From: Actinacidiphila paucisporea
GTDB taxonomy: Bacteria; Actinomycetota; Actinomycetes; Streptomycetales; Streptomycetaceae
Reading direction: 5' to 3'
DNA length: 64,000 nucleotides
NCBI RefSeq assembly: GCF_900142575.1
Contig: NZ_FRBI01000002.1
Span: 310,001-374,000, forward strand
Made by a program: the position numbers and the translations under genes. Of this stretch, positions 36,153-45,589 are shown piece after piece. The notes under the pieces are model-generated. The model worked only from the letters and a program-made list of their open reading frames with translations, had not been told where the DNA came from and searched no databases. Within the stretch, counting starts at the first letter, position 1; every line of letters starts with the position of its first letter.

Positions 36153-36890
36153 TTACCGTCCCGTCGTGACGGACGGCCGCTGCATGTCGACCTTCCGGCC
36201 CAGTGCGACCACCAGGATCAGGCCGATCCGCAGCAGATACATCATGGCGCGCAGCGGCGACTGGCTCGGCGTCCCCGCTATTCGCTCCCGCATGGCCACC
36301 GGCACCTGGCGGACCGAGTAGCCGGCCCGTATCGCCGACACGGTGCTCTCCACCGTGTCGCCCAGGTACTCCATGGGGTACGTGCGGGCGAACTGGCAGA
36401 TCAGGTCGCGGTTGCAGGCGCGGAAACCGGAGGTGACGTCGGTCAGCTTGGTGCGGGCCATCCGGGACAGCACGGTCGCCAGGACCGTCATCGCCCACTT
36501 GCGCGGGCCTCGCACCGTGTAGTCGCCCTCGCCCGCGAACCGGGCGCCGATGACGAGGTCGGCGTGCTCCAGCTTCTCGAGGAGCTGCGGCACGCACCGC
36601 GGGTCGTGCTGGCCGTCGGCGTCCACCTGGATGGCCACGTCGTAGTTGTTGTCCGCGGCGTAGCGGTAGCCCAGCCGCATCGCGCCGCCGACGCCGAGGT
36701 TGTACGGCAGACGCAGTACGTCCGCGCCCGCGCCGAGCGCCACCTGTGACGTCGCGTCGGGGGAGCCGTCGTCGACGACGACGGTGTCGGCGCCGGGCAG
36801 GGTCGCCCTGACTTCCTTGATCACCTCGGCCACACCCTCGGCCTCCATCCAGGCCGGCAGGATGATCAGCACGCGCTTGCCGTCGATCAC
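36153..36890 (-). CDS. DPM1/GtrB-like glycosyltransferase (GT2)
   Basis: A 245-residue GT2 enzyme starting with GTG at 36890, overlapping the DUF2304 stop (GTGA). Motifs are ILPAWMEAEGV, TVVVDDGSPDAT and QVDADGQHDP (the DxD site), plus a SGFRACNRDL segment typical of polyprenyl-phosphate mannose/glucose synthases. No two-helix anchor is obvious beyond a hydrophobic patch near the end (MYLLRIGLILVVAL). DUF2304 proteins commonly sit beside such enzymes and may supply the membrane anchor. Confidence 0.87.
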   Translation of the reverse strand: MIDGKRVLIILPAWMEAEGVAEVIKEVRATLPGADTVVVDDGSPDATSQVALGAGADVLRLPYNLGVGGAMRLGYRYAADNNYDVAIQVDADGQHDPRCVPQLLEKLEHADLVIGARFAGEGDYTVRGPRKWAMTVLATVLSRMARTKLTDVTSGFRACNRDLICQFARTYPMEYLGDTVESTVSAIRAGYSVRQVPVAMRERIAGTPSQSPLRAMMYLLRIGLILVVALGRKVDMQRPSVTTGR

Positions 36891-37303
36891 GACGCCGCTC
36901 CGGTCTCACTCGGGTTGGGGGCGGATGACGCCACCGCGGCGGCCGTCACCGGCGGGACCGGGTCGCTGCTCGCCTGTTTCGATGTGCCCCTGATGAGGGC
37001 GATCTCCTCGGCCAGCGTGCGCGTCTCCTCTTCGAGGTGGCCGACCTCCCAGCTGAGCTGGAGGCAGACCATGAAGAGGAAGACGACGCTCAGGAAGAGG
37101 ATGAAGCTGACGCCGGACCTGACGCCGACGGTCTCGGCCACCGAGTCCAGGCCGCGGGGGAAGAAGCCCAACGGGATGATGAGGAGGCCCGTCACCATCC
37201 ACAGCGCGGCGTACTTCTCCTTCAACTTCCGCCGGCGCAGCATCTCGGCGATGATCAGAACCAGCACCACCCCCGTCAAGGAGGTGAGGATCCACAGCTT
37301 CAT
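36887..37303 (-). CDS. DUF2304 membrane protein
   Basis: A 138-residue protein with three membrane helices (about residues 2-20, 33-50 and 65-88) and a charged, coiled C-terminal segment (EVGHLEEETRTLAEEIALI), then a low-complexity tail. This matches the DUF2304 family, which is associated with polyprenyl-phosphate glycosyltransferases. It is translationally coupled to the following GT2. Upstream lies a 152-base gap with an AT-rich stretch that probably holds a promoter for the downstream half of the minus-strand cluster. Confidence 0.82.
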   Translation of the reverse strand: MKLWILTSLTGVVLVLIIAEMLRRRKLKEKYAALWMVTGLLIIPLGFFPRGLDSVAETVGVRSGVSFILFLSVVFLFMVCLQLSWEVGHLEEETRTLAEEIALIRGTSKQASSDPVPPVTAAAVASSAPNPSETGAAS

Positions 37304-37455
37304 GCCAAGACACTCCAGGGAGTCGCACGTACATTCACCGAGGTCTGTTCTTCACCAGGGGCTGCTGGCGCACCCGCCGATAGCGAGCGTCTGCGCTCCT
37401 GCCGCCGGGGACTTCTGGACGCCGGCCTGGGCTTAAACTTCAAGTGAACACTGCA
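37304..37455. other. AT-rich gap between flippase and DUF2304 genes
   Basis: This 152-base interval contains a locally AT-rich stretch near 37430-37460, including GCATTATGTTACAC. It is the only long gap between minus-strand genes from rfbB to DUF2304, so a secondary promoter is plausible. No clean -35/-10 pair could be chosen. Confidence 0.35.
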
Positions 37456-38718
37456 TTATGTTACACGGACGCGCAAACTGACAGCCATGCAGGCGGCCAC
37501 CACCACGGCCCCCGCGGCATAGGCGATCTCGACCCTGCTGCGCAGGGCCATCGGGCTGACGGTGACGCCGATCAGGACCACGGTCCCGATCACCCAGGAG
37601 ACGAGTTGCCGCCGGGCGCCCCCGCTGGTGAGCAGGGCCTGGCCCAGCACCATGGCGATCATGTAGGCGGTGGTGCCGAAGGCCAGCCACCCGAAGTCCG
37701 CCGCGGTCAGCAGGTCGGGGGCGCTGAACAGAGCGGGCAGCAGGGTCGGGCCGATGGCCACCGCGCACAGCCCGCCGGTCGCGCCCAGCGATCCGGTGAC
37801 CAGGACCGCCCGGAGCAGCAGTCGTGAGTAGCCGCGGTGGTCGCCCTCGGCCGCCGCCGTCGACAGCCCGCGGAGCAGGGACACCTGGAAGGCGCCGAAG
37901 ACGAACAGCGGCACCCGCGCCAGCACCAGCGCGGCCAGCAGCGCGGTGACCAGTTCGGTGTCGTCGGTGGAGATCACCTTGGTGCTGATCACCGCGATGT
38001 TCACCAGGAGCTGTGCCAGCAGCGTGGACGCCACCAGCATGCCGAGCCGCTGGCTCATCTCTCGCCAGGGGGCCGGGGTTCCCGGCCTCGCCTCGACCAG
38101 CGCCGGGCGGACGGTGGCGGCGACCGAGAGCAGCGGCGCGACGGTGAGGATCATCGCGAAGGCGAAGGTCGAGTGCACCCCGCCGATCGCGAGCCCGACG
38201 GAGAAGGCGATCCGCAGCGCGCCGTCGAGGCCGAGCTGCAGCCCGTAGGTCCTGAACAGCCCGAGGCCGGCGAGCACACCGCGGGTGACGTGGGCGCAGG
38301 ACAGCGCGGCGAAGGCCCCCGCGAGGCTGAACACCAGGGAGATGTCGCCGTCGAAGAGCAGGTTGGCGATCGGCCGGGCCAGCAGCGCCAGCGGCAGCAG
38401 CGTGACGCACAGCAGCGACCCGGACAGCGCCGCCCCGCGCAGCAGTGCGGGGCGGGCGCCGTCGCCCGCCACCTTGCGGGCGGCGACGACCCGGGTGATC
38501 TCCTGCTCGACCGGGAAGAAGAGCCCGAGGCCGATGGAGAAGACCACCGTCCACAGCACCGAGAAGGCCGCGGTCGCGTTCGAGTCGCCATTGAGCGCGT
38601 GGTTCGCCGCGGACAGGTGGACGTAGCTGGCCAGCCCGAGGACCGCGGTGCCGCCGCCGACCAGGGCGGTGCCCTGGGGGAGCGCGGTGGAGATCCGCGC
38701 GCTGAGCGTCGTGGTCAT
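37456..38718 (-). CDS. Polysaccharide flippase (MOP/Wzx-like)
   Basis: A 420-residue protein with about 12 membrane helices, ATG 38718 overlapping the rfbD stop (ATGA). The layout and patterns such as NATAAFSVLWTVVFSIGLGLF and FPVEQEITRVVAARK fit Wzx/MATE-type lipid-linked oligosaccharide flippases of the MOP exporter group. It would move an undecaprenyl-linked unit made by the neighbouring transferases across the membrane. Because no TagGH-type ABC exporter is present, this protein is the best export candidate in the locus. Confidence 0.83.
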   Translation of the reverse strand: MTTTLSARISTALPQGTALVGGGTAVLGLASYVHLSAANHALNGDSNATAAFSVLWTVVFSIGLGLFFPVEQEITRVVAARKVAGDGARPALLRGAALSGSLLCVTLLPLALLARPIANLLFDGDISLVFSLAGAFAALSCAHVTRGVLAGLGLFRTYGLQLGLDGALRIAFSVGLAIGGVHSTFAFAMILTVAPLLSVAATVRPALVEARPGTPAPWREMSQRLGMLVASTLLAQLLVNIAVISTKVISTDDTELVTALLAALVLARVPLFVFGAFQVSLLRGLSTAAAEGDHRGYSRLLLRAVLVTGSLGATGGLCAVAIGPTLLPALFSAPDLLTAADFGWLAFGTTAYMIAMVLGQALLTSGGARRQLVSWVIGTVVLIGVTVSPMALRSRVEIAYAAGAVVVAACMAVSLRVRVT

Positions 38719-39608
38719 CGGGCGGCCCGCGGCGCGGACAGGGCGGCGCTGAGGCCGGGTATCGCCGAGGTGAGGTCCGTGTGCCAGTCGGGCATCGGGT
38801 CGAGTCCGGCGCGCGCCCAGCGGTCGTGGCCGAGCACGCTGTACGACGGCCGGCGGGCCGGACGCACGAAGCGCTCCGAGGTGGTGGGGCGCACCCGCTC
38901 CGGGTCGAGGCCGTGCAGGGCGAACGCGGCGCGGGCGAGGCCGCACCAGGTGGTCTGCCCCGACGCGGTGCCGTGGTAGATCCCGGCGGGTGCCCGCCCC
39001 GACAGGGCGGCCTCGCCGAGGGCCACCAGGCGTACCGCCAGCGAACGCGCCCAGGTGGGCTGTCCGAGCTGGTCGTCCACCACGTCGAGGGTCTCCCGCT
39101 GGTCGGCGAGCGTCAGCATGGTGGTGACGAAGTTGCGGCCGTGGGAGCCGTAGAGCCACGCGGTGCGGACCACGTAGCCGCGCTCCGGCAGCAGCTCGAG
39201 CACCGCCTGCTCGCCGGCGAGCTTGCTGCGGCCGTAGGCGTTGATCGGCGCCGTCGGGGCGTCCTCGGCATACGGGTGGGCCGCGTCGCCGGCGAAGACG
39301 TAGTCGGTGGAGGGCTGCAGCAGCGGTACGCCGTGCCGGGCGCAGGCCTCCGCGAGCCGGCGGACTCCGTCGCCGTTGACCCGGGTGGCGGCTGCCTCGT
39401 CGGCCTCGGCACCGTCCACGTCCGTCCAGGCGGCGGCGTTCACGACGATGTCCTGGCCGGCGACCGCGGCCTCGACCGCCGCCGCGTCGGTGATGTCGAG
39501 ATCCGCGCGGGTCACGGCGGTCGGGTCGGCGCCCGGTGCCGCGCCGAGTACGTCGATCAGATCCCGGCCGAGCATCCCGCCCGCTCCGGTGACCAGCCAG
39601 CGTGTCAT
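38715..39608 (-). CDS. rfbD: dTDP-4-dehydrorhamnose reductase
   Basis: A 297-residue short-chain reductase, last step of dTDP-L-rhamnose synthesis. The start is ATG 39608, overlapping the rfbB stop; a longer in-frame extension to 39647 was rejected. The NADPH-binding motif [11 protein letters not shown] is at residues 7-17, the active-site YGRSK motif (Tyr, Lys) lies mid-protein, and STDYVFAGD supplies the Ser/Thr-Asp region. Expressed with rfbB and the flippase. Confidence 0.95.
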   Translation of the reverse strand: MTRWLVTGAGGMLGRDLIDVLGAAPGADPTAVTRADLDITDAAAVEAAVAGQDIVVNAAAWTDVDGAEADEAAATRVNGDGVRRLAEACARHGVPLLQPSTDYVFAGDAAHPYAEDAPTAPINAYGRSKLAGEQAVLELLPERGYVVRTAWLYGSHGRNFVTTMLTLADQRETLDVVDDQLGQPTWARSLAVRLVALGEAALSGRAPAGIYHGTASGQTTWCGLARAAFALHGLDPERVRPTTSERFVRPARRPSYSVLGHDRWARAGLDPMPDWHTDLTSAIPGLSAALSAPRAAR

Positions 39609-40594
39609 GCCGACAGTTCCGCCTTTTCCTTGAGGGGTTCCCACCACTGGCGGTTGTCCCGGTACCAGGCGACGGTGTCGGCCAGGCCCTCGTCGAAGCC
39701 GACGAGGGGTTCGTATCCCAGCTCGGCGCGGATCTTGTCGATGCTCAGCGAATAGCGCAGGTCGTGGCCCTTGCGGTCCTCGACGTGCTCGACCTGGTCC
39801 CAGCCGGCACCGAACGCCTGGAGCAGGCGTTCGGTCAGCTCACGGTTGGTCACCTCGGTGCCGCCGCCGATGTTGTAGACCTCGCCGGCCCGGCCCCGGT
39901 GGAGCACCAGGTCGATGCCGCGGCAGTGGTCGGAGACGTGCAGCCAGTCCCGGATGTTGAGGCCGTCACCGTAGAGCGGCACCTTGCGGCCGTCCAGGAG
40001 GTTGGTGACGAACAGCGGGATCATCTTCTCGGGGAAGTGGTAGCGCCCGTAGTTGTTCGAGCACCGGGTGACGGTCACGTCGAGCCCGTGGGTGCGGTGG
40101 TAGGCGAGCGCCATCAGGTCGGAGGCGGCCTTGGAGGCGGAGTACGGCGAGTTGGGGGCCAGCGGCCATTGCTCGGTCCAGCTGCCCTCGGTGATCGAGC
40201 CGTAGACCTCGTCGGTCGACACGTGGGCGAACCTGCCGACGTTGTGGCGCAGCGCCGCGTCGAGCAGGACCTGGGTGCCCAGGACGTTGGTGGTCACGAA
40301 CGGGGACGCGTCCATGATGGACCGGTCGACGTGCGACTCGGCGGCGAAGTGCACGACCGCGTCCTGGCCCCTCATCACCTCGTCCACCGTGTTCCGGTCG
40401 CGGATGTCGCCGTGGACGAAGGTGTATCCCTCGTGGCCGGCGACGGGCGCGAGGTTCTCCTCGTTGCCCGAGTACGTGAGGTTGTCCAGGACGGTGACCC
40501 GGGAACCCGGGCCGGAGGGCAGCTCGCCGAGGAGCGTGGCCCGGACGAACTGGGATCCGATGAACCCGGCGCCGCCGGTGACGAGAATTCTCAT
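39605..40594 (-). CDS. rfbB: dTDP-glucose 4,6-dehydratase
   Basis: A 329-residue extended SDR. NAD-binding GGAGFIGS is at 7-14, the catalytic STDEVYG triad region at 126-132 (Thr, Asp, Glu) and YSASK with Tyr151/Lys155. It converts dTDP-glucose into the 4-keto-6-deoxy intermediate. It is the first gene of the minus-strand operon and divergent from rfbA, 78 bases away. In that gap TAAGAT, read on the minus strand about 15-20 bases before the ATG, could be a -10, so the transcript may have a very short leader. Confidence 0.96.
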   Translation of the reverse strand: MRILVTGGAGFIGSQFVRATLLGELPSGPGSRVTVLDNLTYSGNEENLAPVAGHEGYTFVHGDIRDRNTVDEVMRGQDAVVHFAAESHVDRSIMDASPFVTTNVLGTQVLLDAALRHNVGRFAHVSTDEVYGSITEGSWTEQWPLAPNSPYSASKAASDLMALAYHRTHGLDVTVTRCSNNYGRYHFPEKMIPLFVTNLLDGRKVPLYGDGLNIRDWLHVSDHCRGIDLVLHRGRAGEVYNIGGGTEVTNRELTERLLQAFGAGWDQVEHVEDRKGHDLRYSLSIDKIRAELGYEPLVGFDEGLADTVAWYRDNRQWWEPLKEKAELSA

Positions 40595-40672
40595 GGGAGC
40601 ATCATCTTAAGACATGGTTGCGCGCCGATGGCCGCGTGGGGGGTGCCAGGTGGACGTGGCTATCATGACCCC

Positions 40673-41545
40673 ATGCGTGGAATCCTGCTCGCCGGCGGCA
40701 CCGGGTCTCGTTTGTGGCCGATCACCAAGGCCGTCTCGAAGCAGCTCATGCCGGTCTTCGACAAACCGATGGTCTACTACCCGCTGTCGACGCTGATCAT
40801 GGCGGGCATAAAAGACATCCTGGTCATCACGACCCCCGACGACCGCGCGCAGTTCGAGCGCCTGCTCGGCGACGGTTCGCAGTTCGGTCTCGATATCTGC
40901 TTCGCCGCCCAGGAGAAGCCCGCCGGTATCGCCCAGGCCTTCACCATCGGCGCGGAATTCATCGGTGACGACTCCGTCGCCCTCATCCTGGGCGACAACA
41001 TCTTCCACGGCAGCGGTCTCGGCACGCAGCTGCGCAATTACCGGGACCCGGACGGCGGGGTCGTCTTCGCGTACGCGGTCTCCAACCCCTCCGACTACGG
41101 GGTGGTGGAATTCGACGCGGACGGCATCGCGCGGTCCATCGAGGAGAAGCCGGAGAAGCCGCGGTCCCGCTACGCGGTGCCCGGTCTGTACTTCTACGAC
41201 CGCGAAGTGGTCCAGATGGCCGAGGGGCTGGCGCCCAGCGCCCGCGGCGAGCTGGAGATCTCGCACATCAACCAGAAGTACCTGGAGCGCGGCAAGCTCA
41301 AGGTGTCGGTCCTGGACCGCGGCACCGTCTGGCTCGACACCGGCACCTTCCACTCCCTGGTGCAGGCCTCCGAGTACGTCCGGGTGGTCGAGGAGCGGCA
41401 GGGCTTCAAGATCGGCTGTGTCGAGGAGGCGGCCTGGCGCGCCGGGCTGCTGGACGACGCGGAGCTGCGGGCGCTCGCCGAGCCGCTGTGCAAGAGCGGC
41501 TACGGCGACTACCTGCTGGAGATCCTGGAACACCCCCAGCACTGA
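40673..41545 (+). CDS. rfbA: Glucose-1-phosphate thymidylyltransferase
   Basis: A 290-residue nucleotidyltransferase. The signature [18 protein letters not shown] near residues 8-25, [10 protein letters not shown] in the active site and the EEKPEKPRS sugar-binding loop are all visible. It makes dTDP-glucose from dTTP and glucose-1-phosphate, the first step of dTDP-rhamnose synthesis. It stands alone on the plus strand between rfbB (divergent) and rfbC (convergent), so the four rhamnose genes are spread over three transcripts. Confidence 0.96.
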   Translation: MRGILLAGGTGSRLWPITKAVSKQLMPVFDKPMVYYPLSTLIMAGIKDILVITTPDDRAQFERLLGDGSQFGLDICFAAQEKPAGIAQAFTIGAEFIGDDSVALILGDNIFHGSGLGTQLRNYRDPDGGVVFAYAVSNPSDYGVVEFDADGIARSIEEKPEKPRSRYAVPGLYFYDREVVQMAEGLAPSARGELEISHINQKYLERGKLKVSVLDRGTVWLDTGTFHSLVQASEYVRVVEERQGFKIGCVEEAAWRAGLLDDAELRALAEPLCKSGYGDYLLEILEHPQH

Positions 41546-41566
41546 CGCGCCGCCGGCCGGGTCCCG

Positions 41567-41581
41567 GCCCGCCCGGCGGGC
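41567..41581. terminator. Short hairpin between rfbA and rfbC
   Basis: The GCCCGC-CCG-GCGGGC stem lies between the convergent stops of rfbA (41545) and rfbC (41591). It is short but perfectly paired. Confidence 0.4.
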
Positions 41582-41590
41582 GCCCCGTGC

Positions 41591-42193
41591 TCAGCGGGTG
41601 GCGGCCCGCAGCTCCCGCTGGAAGCTCTGGCACGCCTCGAACGACGGCAGCAGGCCCTGCTCCGCGGCCTCCCGCAGGGTCGGAGCGCCGCGGTCCTTGT
41701 CGGAGAGCAGCGGCTCGATGTCCGACGGCCAGGAGATGCCCAGCTCGGGGTCCAGCGGGTTAATGCCGTGCTCGCGGGTGGGCGCGTAGCCCTCGGAGCA
41801 CAGGTAGACCACCGTCGCGTCGTCGGTCAGCGCCATGAAGGCGTGGCCGAGGCCTTCTGACAGGAAGATCGCGGCGTGCTCCTGGTCGTCCAGCTGTACG
41901 CCCTCCCACCGGCCGAAGGTCGGCGAGCCGACGCGGATGTCCACCACCACGTCGAGCACCGCGCCCCGGACGCACTTGACGTACTTGGCCTGGCTCGGGG
42001 GGACGTCGGCGAAGTGGACACCGCGCAGGGTGCCGCGTTCCGAGACGGAGCAGTTGGCCTGCGCCAGCGTGAGCGACCGGCCGGTCGCGGCGGCGAAGTC
42101 GGCCTCGCGGAACCATTCGTGGAAGCTGCCGCGGCTGTCCTGGAAGACCTTCGGTTCGTGCACCCACGCCCCGGAGATGCCGAGCTGCCTCAT
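41591..42193 (-). CDS. rfbC: dTDP-4-dehydrorhamnose 3,5-epimerase (RmlC-type)
   Basis: A 200-residue cupin-fold epimerase, ATG 42193 with AAGGA ten bases upstream. GTLRGVHFA carries the catalytic base His60, with GLGHAFMAL and YLCSEGYAP further on. A 3-epimerase-only activity cannot be excluded from sequence alone, but the neighbouring rfbA/B/D genes favour rhamnose synthesis. It converges with rfbA and is divergent from the galE-like gene 114 bases away. Confidence 0.92.
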   Translation of the reverse strand: MRQLGISGAWVHEPKVFQDSRGSFHEWFREADFAAATGRSLTLAQANCSVSERGTLRGVHFADVPPSQAKYVKCVRGAVLDVVVDIRVGSPTFGRWEGVQLDDQEHAAIFLSEGLGHAFMALTDDATVVYLCSEGYAPTREHGINPLDPELGISWPSDIEPLLSDKDRGAPTLREAAEQGLLPSFEACQSFQRELRAATR

Positions 42194-42307
42194 TCGATCA
42201 CGTCCTTGCGTTGTCGCTATCGCCGGCGATCCTACCGGGGGCGGTGCGGTCGGGGAGCCGGCACACCGGGCCCCGGGCCGCGGCACCAGGCCCGATAGGA
42301 TCCGGCC

Positions 42308-43285
42308 ATGACCTGGATGATCACCGGCGGCGCCGGCTACATCGGTTCGCACGTCGTCAGGGCGCTCGTCGGCGGCGGGCAGCGGGTCGTCGTCCTGGAC
42401 GACCTGAGCACCGGCGACCCGCAGCGGCTGCCGGCCGGCGTGCCGCTGGTGCGCGGCAGCGTCCTGGACGGGGCTGTCGTCGACCGGGTGCTGCGCGAGC
42501 ACGCCGTCGAGGGGATCGTGCACGTCGCGGCCAAGAAGCAGGTGGGGGAGTCCGTCGAGCGCCCGCTGCTGTATTACCGGGAGAACGTCGAGGGCCTGCG
42601 GACCGTGCTGGAGGCGGCGACCGGCGCGGGAGTGCGCCGCTTCGTCTTCTCCTCCTCCGCGGCCGTCTACGGCATGCCCGACGTGGACCTGGTCACCGAG
42701 CGGACCCCGTGCGAGCCGATGAGCCCCTACGGCGAGACCAAGCTGGCCGGCGAGTGGCTGGTCTCCGCGGTCGGCCGGGCGCACGGCATGGCCACCGCGT
42801 CGCTGCGCTACTTCAACGTCGCCGGCGCCGCCGCGCCGGAACTGGGCGACCCGACCGCCTTCAACCTGGTGCCGATGGTCTTCGAGCGGCTCTCGCGCGG
42901 GCTGCCCCCGCTGGTCTTCGGCGACGACTACCCGACGCCCGACGGCACCTGTATCCGCGACTACGTCCACGTGGGTGACATCGCGTCCGCCCACGTCGCC
43001 GCCGCCCGCCGGCTGACCGAGGACCCCGAGGCGCACCTGGTGCTGAACATCGGCCGCGGCGAGGGGGTCTCGGTGGCCGAGATGGTGCGCGTCATCCAGG
43101 AGGTCTCCGGCCACACCGGTGCCGTGCCCGAGGTCGTCGCCCGGCGGCCGGGCGACCCGGCCAGGGTCGTCGCGTCCGCCGAGGCGATCAGCAGGGAACT
43201 GGGCTGGAAGGCCGCCCACGACGTCCGCGAGATGGTCGCCTCGGCCTGGGCGGGCTGGCAGCTGCGGCACCCGGACAGGCCCTAA
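42308..43285 (+). CDS. galE: UDP-glucose 4-epimerase-like NAD-dependent epimerase
   Basis: A 325-residue extended SDR with NAD motif GGAGYIGSH (7-15), catalytic Ser (FSSSAAVYG, about 114-122) and YGETK, Tyr141 and Lys145. The GalE-typical FNVAGAAA and RDYVHVGDIASAH motifs support interconversion of UDP-glucose and UDP-galactose or their N-acetyl forms. It would feed the glycopolymer locus. A 28-base piece of its 3' part occurs again at 45448-45475, described separately. Confidence 0.9.
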   Translation: MTWMITGGAGYIGSHVVRALVGGGQRVVVLDDLSTGDPQRLPAGVPLVRGSVLDGAVVDRVLREHAVEGIVHVAAKKQVGESVERPLLYYRENVEGLRTVLEAATGAGVRRFVFSSSAAVYGMPDVDLVTERTPCEPMSPYGETKLAGEWLVSAVGRAHGMATASLRYFNVAGAAAPELGDPTAFNLVPMVFERLSRGLPPLVFGDDYPTPDGTCIRDYVHVGDIASAHVAAARRLTEDPEAHLVLNIGRGEGVSVAEMVRVIQEVSGHTGAVPEVVARRPGDPARVVASAEAISRELGWKAAHDVREMVASAWAGWQLRHPDRP

Positions 43286-43314
43286 GGCGGCACGCACTCC
43301 CCGTACGGCAAGGG

Positions 43315-43354
43315 CGGGGGCGCCCGCACCGGGATGGTGCGGGCGCCCCCGTTT
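43315..43354. terminator. Bidirectional terminator between galE and VCBS genes
   Basis: A perfect 16-bp stem, 43315-43330 with 43336-43351, with loop GGGAT and a short TTT following on the plus strand. It separates the two convergent genes. Confidence 0.85.
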
Positions 43355-43390
43355 CGTGGTCGGATGCCCCGTTGCCGGAGGCGCCGGGCC

Positions 43391-45127
43391 TCAGAAGAGC
43401 TTCTTGTACGCGTTCCAGCCGGTGCCGACGGTCGCACGGGCCTTGAACTGGCCCGTGCCGGTGGAGCTGTAGCGGTACGCGGTGCCCGCGGACGTCACCG
43501 CGAGCAGGTCGGCGCGGCCGTCGCCGTCCATGTCTCCGGGCGAGACGAGCTGGGTGTACTGCCCCCAGCCGGTGCCGATCTTGACCCTGGGGGCGAACGG
43601 CGCCGATGCGTTGCCGGTGCCCTTGTACAGGTACAGCGTGCCGTCGCCGGTCCTGGCCACGATGTCCGCGCGGCCGTCGCCGCTGAAGTCGCCCGAGCCG
43701 ACGACGGCGTTGTAGGCGCCCCAGCCGGCGCCGACGAGCTGGCGGCCGGCCAGCCGGAGGCCGTCGCCGTAGCCGCGGAAGAGGTACAGGTTGCCGGAGG
43801 TGTCCCGGCCCAGCAGGTCGCCCTTGCCGTCGCCGCTCAGGTCACCGGGACCGGCGATCAGGTTGTAGCTGCTCCACCCGTTGGAGATGAGGGCGTACTC
43901 CTGGTCCACGTTGTACAGGCCGTTGCCGTAGTGGTCCAGGAAGGTCGGCAGGCCGCTGCTGGTCAGCGCGTTGGCGAAGGTCATGGTGAACTCGCCCGCC
44001 CAGTCGCCGGGGCCGCTGGCCGCCTGGCGGGCGTAGAAGCCGCCCGTGTTGTTGACCCCGTACCAGAAGAGGGAGCCGTTCGGGGTCTCCCCGATCAGCT
44101 CCTTCTTCCCCCAGAACGGGACGCCGCCGGTGCCTGCGGTCACGTCGGCGATGTTCCAGCCCGAGCCGAACAGCGCGCGCGCCGTGAAGCCGCCCGTGCC
44201 GTTCGGCGTGTACTGGTACAGGGCGCCGCCGGCCGTCCTGGCGAGCAGGACGCCCCTGCTGCCGTTCGAGGCGCCGACACCGATGAGCTGGTTGTACGCG
44301 TTCCAGCCGCTGCCGACGGTGGACCTGGCGCCGAAGGGGCGTGCGGCGCTTCCCGTGCCCTTGTACCGGTACAGCACACCGGAGGAGTCGCGCGCGACCA
44401 GGTCGCTGACGCCGTCGCCGTCGATGTCACCGGGGCTGGTCAGCTGGTCGTACGCGCCCCAGCCGGGACCGATGAGCAGCCTGGCCGCGAACGGCGCGCT
44501 CGGGTTGCCGGTGCCCTGGTAGAGGTAGAGCTGCCCGCTGAAGGTGCGCGCGATGATGTCGGCGCGGCCGTCGCCCGTGACGTCGTCGACGGAGACCAGC
44601 TTGTTGTAGACGTTCCAGCCGGTGCCGGTCCAGGAGGCGTAGTTGGGGAAATTCGCCGGTGAGAACAACTCCAGCGAACCGGTCGATGTCGTGGCGAGGA
44701 TCTCCGGGCCCGCCGAGGCGTCCAGGTCGCCGGGCGTCAGGACGTCGACGAATTTCTCGCTGCCCGCGCCCAGTTCCGCGTCCTGGCTCGCCTGCGAGTC
44801 GTCGCTGTACCAGTTGTCGTCGGGCGTGCGGTAGAGCAGGTCGCCGATGCCGTCGCCGTCGACGTCGTAGCGCGGCGGTGCCGCGGCCGGACTCGGCGCC
44901 AGCCTCGACTTGGTGCGCCCGGTCGCCTTCTGCCCGACCAGGTGCGGCAGTTGACCGGTGGTCACGGTCGGCCGCTGGATGCCGCGGTGGGCGCCCGGCT
45001 CCGCGGCCTGGGCGCCCGTCCCCAGCGCGAATGCGCCGAGGGAGAGAATGCCGGCTGTGCACGCCGCGACAAGGCGGCGGCGGCCCTTGGGCTGCACCGG
45101 ATGAGTTTCGGACACAAATCCCCCCAT
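43391..45127 (-). CDS. Secreted FG-GAP/VCBS repeat protein
   Basis: A 578-residue exported protein. A signal peptide lies at about residues 16-42 (basic RRR start, hydrophobic core, AQA cleavage site). The mature part consists of about ten beta-propeller-type repeats of roughly 45-50 residues with DxxGDGxxDLLAR calcium-binding loops (for example DVTGDGRADII, DIDGDGVSDLV, DMDGDGRADLL) followed by SGxLYxYxGTG strands. No enzyme domain is present. Such proteins may bind carbohydrate or calcium at the cell surface. It is an odd insertion between the sugar genes and proB. Confidence 0.85.
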   Translation of the reverse strand: MGGFVSETHPVQPKGRRRLVAACTAGILSLGAFALGTGAQAAEPGAHRGIQRPTVTTGQLPHLVGQKATGRTKSRLAPSPAAAPPRYDVDGDGIGDLLYRTPDDNWYSDDSQASQDAELGAGSEKFVDVLTPGDLDASAGPEILATTSTGSLELFSPANFPNYASWTGTGWNVYNKLVSVDDVTGDGRADIIARTFSGQLYLYQGTGNPSAPFAARLLIGPGWGAYDQLTSPGDIDGDGVSDLVARDSSGVLYRYKGTGSAARPFGARSTVGSGWNAYNQLIGVGASNGSRGVLLARTAGGALYQYTPNGTGGFTARALFGSGWNIADVTAGTGGVPFWGKKELIGETPNGSLFWYGVNNTGGFYARQAASGPGDWAGEFTMTFANALTSSGLPTFLDHYGNGLYNVDQEYALISNGWSSYNLIAGPGDLSGDGKGDLLGRDTSGNLYLFRGYGDGLRLAGRQLVGAGWGAYNAVVGSGDFSGDGRADIVARTGDGTLYLYKGTGNASAPFAPRVKIGTGWGQYTQLVSPGDMDGDGRADLLAVTSAGTAYRYSSTGTGQFKARATVGTGWNAYKKLF

Positions 45128-45589
45128 GGGATCTCAAGCAATGAATCCCGGAATCGCCACGGATTCGAGAACGCGTCCGATTCCGGTGACCGGAGTGTAT
45201 GCCCGGCTCGGAGCCCGGCCCGGGGTTATCGCGGGCCCGCAGAAAGAATTCGCCGACGGTTTGGAGGATTACCGGTGGCAAGGGCCGGAGGGATTCACGT
45301 GTCGTCAAGACGCCCGTCGCCTGAGGGCAACCGGCGGCCGTTCACAGCGGTATGGACACCGGCGATCGGCACCACCGCGGAAGGGCCGGCGTCCCGGCCG
45401 GGGACGCCGGAAGCCGCCCGGCGCGGAAAGCGGCGCGCGGCGGGAATGTCTCGGTGGCCGAGATGGTGCGCGTCACCCGGCGGTTTCGGGCGACACTGGA
45501 TCAGCCCCCGCGAAGATCGGCCGGCCGGCGGCGACCGGCGGCCGGGGCGGCCGGGCGGCGGCAGGAACCGACACGAGGGACGGGCGTAC
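45128..45589. other. 462-base divergent gap with a galE-derived fragment
   Basis: No gene was found between the VCBS (-) and proB (+) starts. The interval holds a piece (45448-45475) that repeats 28 bases of galE exactly, and presumably the promoters of both flanking genes. Confidence 0.7.
45448..45498 (+). pseudogene. Decayed fragment of a galE-like gene
   Basis: Bases 45448-45475 are identical to 43067-43094 inside galE (encoding VSVAEMVRV). The next bases CCCGGCGG...GGGCGAC match galE again from 43140, as if 45 bases (15 codons) had been deleted, and the flanks diverge. A 28-base exact match is very unlikely by chance, so this looks like a remnant of a duplicated epimerase gene. The extent is estimated by eye. 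Confidence 0.55.

Noticed and set aside
24338-43285. Secondary-metabolite (glycosylated natural product) cluster
   Set aside because: There are no polyketide, peptide or terpene synthases; the TagF-like, Gtr, flippase and DUF2304 genes fit a cell-surface polymer.
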